Source: Paragonimus skrjabini miyazakii (taxonomy: Eukaryota; Platyhelminthes; Trematoda; Plagiorchiida; Troglotrematidae). Taken from it: a DNA stretch of 64,000 nucleotides. The notes under the pieces were generated by a model that saw nothing but the letters and a program-made list of their open reading frames with translations, had not been told where the DNA came from and did no database searches. Numbering within the stretch: the first letter of the stretch is position 1; each line of letters begins with the position of its first letter. Where the stretch lies: contig JTDE01002860.1 in assembly GCA_014338405.1 (NCBI GenBank), positions 1 to 64,000 on the forward strand, in the 5' to 3' direction. Below are positions 62,600 through 64,000 of the stretch, piece after piece. The translations under genes and the position numbers were made by a program.

Positions 62600-63640
62600 G
62601 GATTCTCGTGATATCTTTGGTCTCCGGTTGAGAGCACCAAGGAATACGGTGGCTAATCGTGTTCAATGAGGTGAGCATTTGTGCTGCTTAGCCGGGTTGC
62701 CTGTGGAGTAAGCATAGGAAACGATATTCTGGACAGGGAACTTGGAGGTTCCGAGGAGTTCGGAGTGGAGCTTCTGCCACATTGTAAGTTAATTTGTATT
62801 TTGCGTGCCAACGACAGTGTTCTATTTAGTTCTCCTGCAGAGAACACACCGACCATGCTGAACCGGTTAAATGATACAGCTGGTTTGCATTATATGCACT
62901 TCGCGACTTTAAAGTGTAGTTACAAGATCGCATTTGTCTCGACCCTATCTCCATTGTCGAGGACCACTTGAGACTGAGGATCACTCCATTTACCTGGGTA
63001 GTGTCACCTTACCAGTTTATAATGTTGTTGACGAGGCGTACATGGGGATAGTAAAAGAACGTGATACATCCGTTAATACGCATAATCTACGGTGCCGACT
63101 ACAGATAGGGTCTACAGTGTATATTGGCCCAAATTTTCCTCGTGGACCAGAGACTAGGCCCACTACAACGTGGAATATGCAAGTGAACTCTCAGTATTTA
63201 ACCACCGTTGTCTCTGCAAATAGCTTGCGTTGAATAGATTGGTTACATAGGTAACGCAACAGCTGTCGGCGCGAGTTTGAGAAACACAAGTTCGTGAGTT
63301 ATAACCGATTTGATGAAAATACACCATTCATGCTGGTTTGATTGTGTTTGGTTATGTCGACGGAGCATCTGCCGTATCGCGTTCAGTGAGACCGCTGGTG
63401 GTTGGAGGAAAAGAGGTCGCGGTGTACAAAGGTCTTGACTGTCCCACTAAGCAAGGTCGTTGGGTGCTATTTACTAGATTAAGGAGTTCGCAATTATCCA
63501 CAACACTAGTTAAAAACGCTCTCTGGCATGGCAGCGTGTTGCTGTCAACGGTTAGCCTGCGTCTGTAAAGCTGTAGACACCCATTGTTTTTTCTTCATAA
63601 ATCTCCGTTGTTGATTTTTTTGCTTTGTCTTTATCCATTA
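62600..63640 (+). mobile_element. RTE-clade LINE fragment, reverse transcriptase C-terminal half
   Basis: The plus strand reads GNDILDRELGGSEEFGVELL, CKLICILRANDSVLF (the YADD box is now RAND), MLNRLNDTAGLHYMHFATLK (62861-62912), and RPLETEDHSIYLGSVTLPVY (about 62950-63010). Near 63350-63560 are MSTEHLPYRV, YLLD and LKTLSGMAA. A T-rich tail follows. Segments such as LNRLND-GL-MHFA are nearly the same as in the copy at 48141, showing a single family. It is dead and 5'-truncated, and lies upstream of the visible TRIT1 exons, antisense to them. Confidence 0.85.
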
Positions 63641-64000
63641 CACATGCGTTTACATAATAATCGGCCACATCGTAGACTGATCTGAGGATAACAGCAGCTC
63701 CAGCCATCATATCCATCAATGCGATTGAAAGCTAATAGTAGTGTGGTATGCTGGGAGTCATATAACTTAAGAAAAACTAGTATAACGTCTTCTCCACAGT
63801 GGTCCGCGAACAAAGAAAAATGTTCCATGGCAGTTATTTCTAGCTGGACTTGTAAGTGGCAGTAAAAAAGTAGGACAAAACATTAAAAAAAACCTCCGTA
63901 TGCAATGAGTCAGACATCAATTTTTATCATCACAAACCTCATCATAATAATCATACCAGGGCCTTTCTCGAAGATTACAGCGGTGAGATATGTATTTTGG
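63641..64000. other. No recognisable feature at window end
   Basis: This end of the window holds a short minus-strand frame (63631-63828) that does not match the missing TRIT1 N-terminus or any family I know. Confidence 0.45.

Overview
The window is a stretch of repeat-rich metazoan nuclear DNA, most likely from a parasitic flatworm and probably a digenean fluke. There is no bacterial-style gene packing. Coding sequence is confined to small exons separated by multi-kilobase introns. The repeats (RTE/SR2-like and CR1-like LINEs, a Penelope-like element, a short candidate LTR, a mariner relic, and tRNA-headed short elements carrying a hammerhead ribozyme) are the mix described in trematodes. 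The species cannot be named from the sequence alone.

One gene is identified with confidence. It is TRIT1/MOD5-type tRNA dimethylallyltransferase on the minus strand, seen as four exons (58592-58836, 51754-52127, 45701-45921, 44711-45172). They join in frame across three GT-AG introns into 433 residues, ending in a matrin/U1-type zinc finger, a stop codon and a polyadenylation signal about 70 bases downstream. The 5' exon or exons, with the P-loop, lie beyond base 64000. Two further orphan exon candidates, 23173-23552 (+) and 37398-37567 (-), look coding but are not recognised.

Layout: 1-1000 is a C-rich island and 1240-1472 holds two ribozyme-SINE pieces head to head. Nothing recognisable lies between 1480 and 9660. 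From 10160 to 20300 there is a dense nest of retroelement relics: two minus-strand RTE fragments, one abutting a candidate solo LTR, two plus-strand CR1 pieces, a Penelope-like element whose reverse transcriptase is inverted relative to its GIY-YIG part, and a divergent pair of tRNA-like units. From 20300 to 44600 the DNA is mostly unannotatable, with a degenerate hammerhead (20862), an RTE fragment (28170), a well preserved hammerhead SINE (32106-32325), a mariner relic (35683-36560) and a third SINE copy (41052). From 44600 to the end is the TRIT1 locus. Its introns and upstream flank hold four RTE pieces, all antisense to TRIT1, and two copies of an unnamed 0.7 kb repeat.

The most interesting item is the 220-base minus-strand element at 32106-32325: a tRNA-like RNA polymerase III promoter, then a complete-looking type I hammerhead, the whole bounded by an 18-base perfect inverted repeat. 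Two assembly gaps of 100 N each are at 21134-21233 and 47642-47741.
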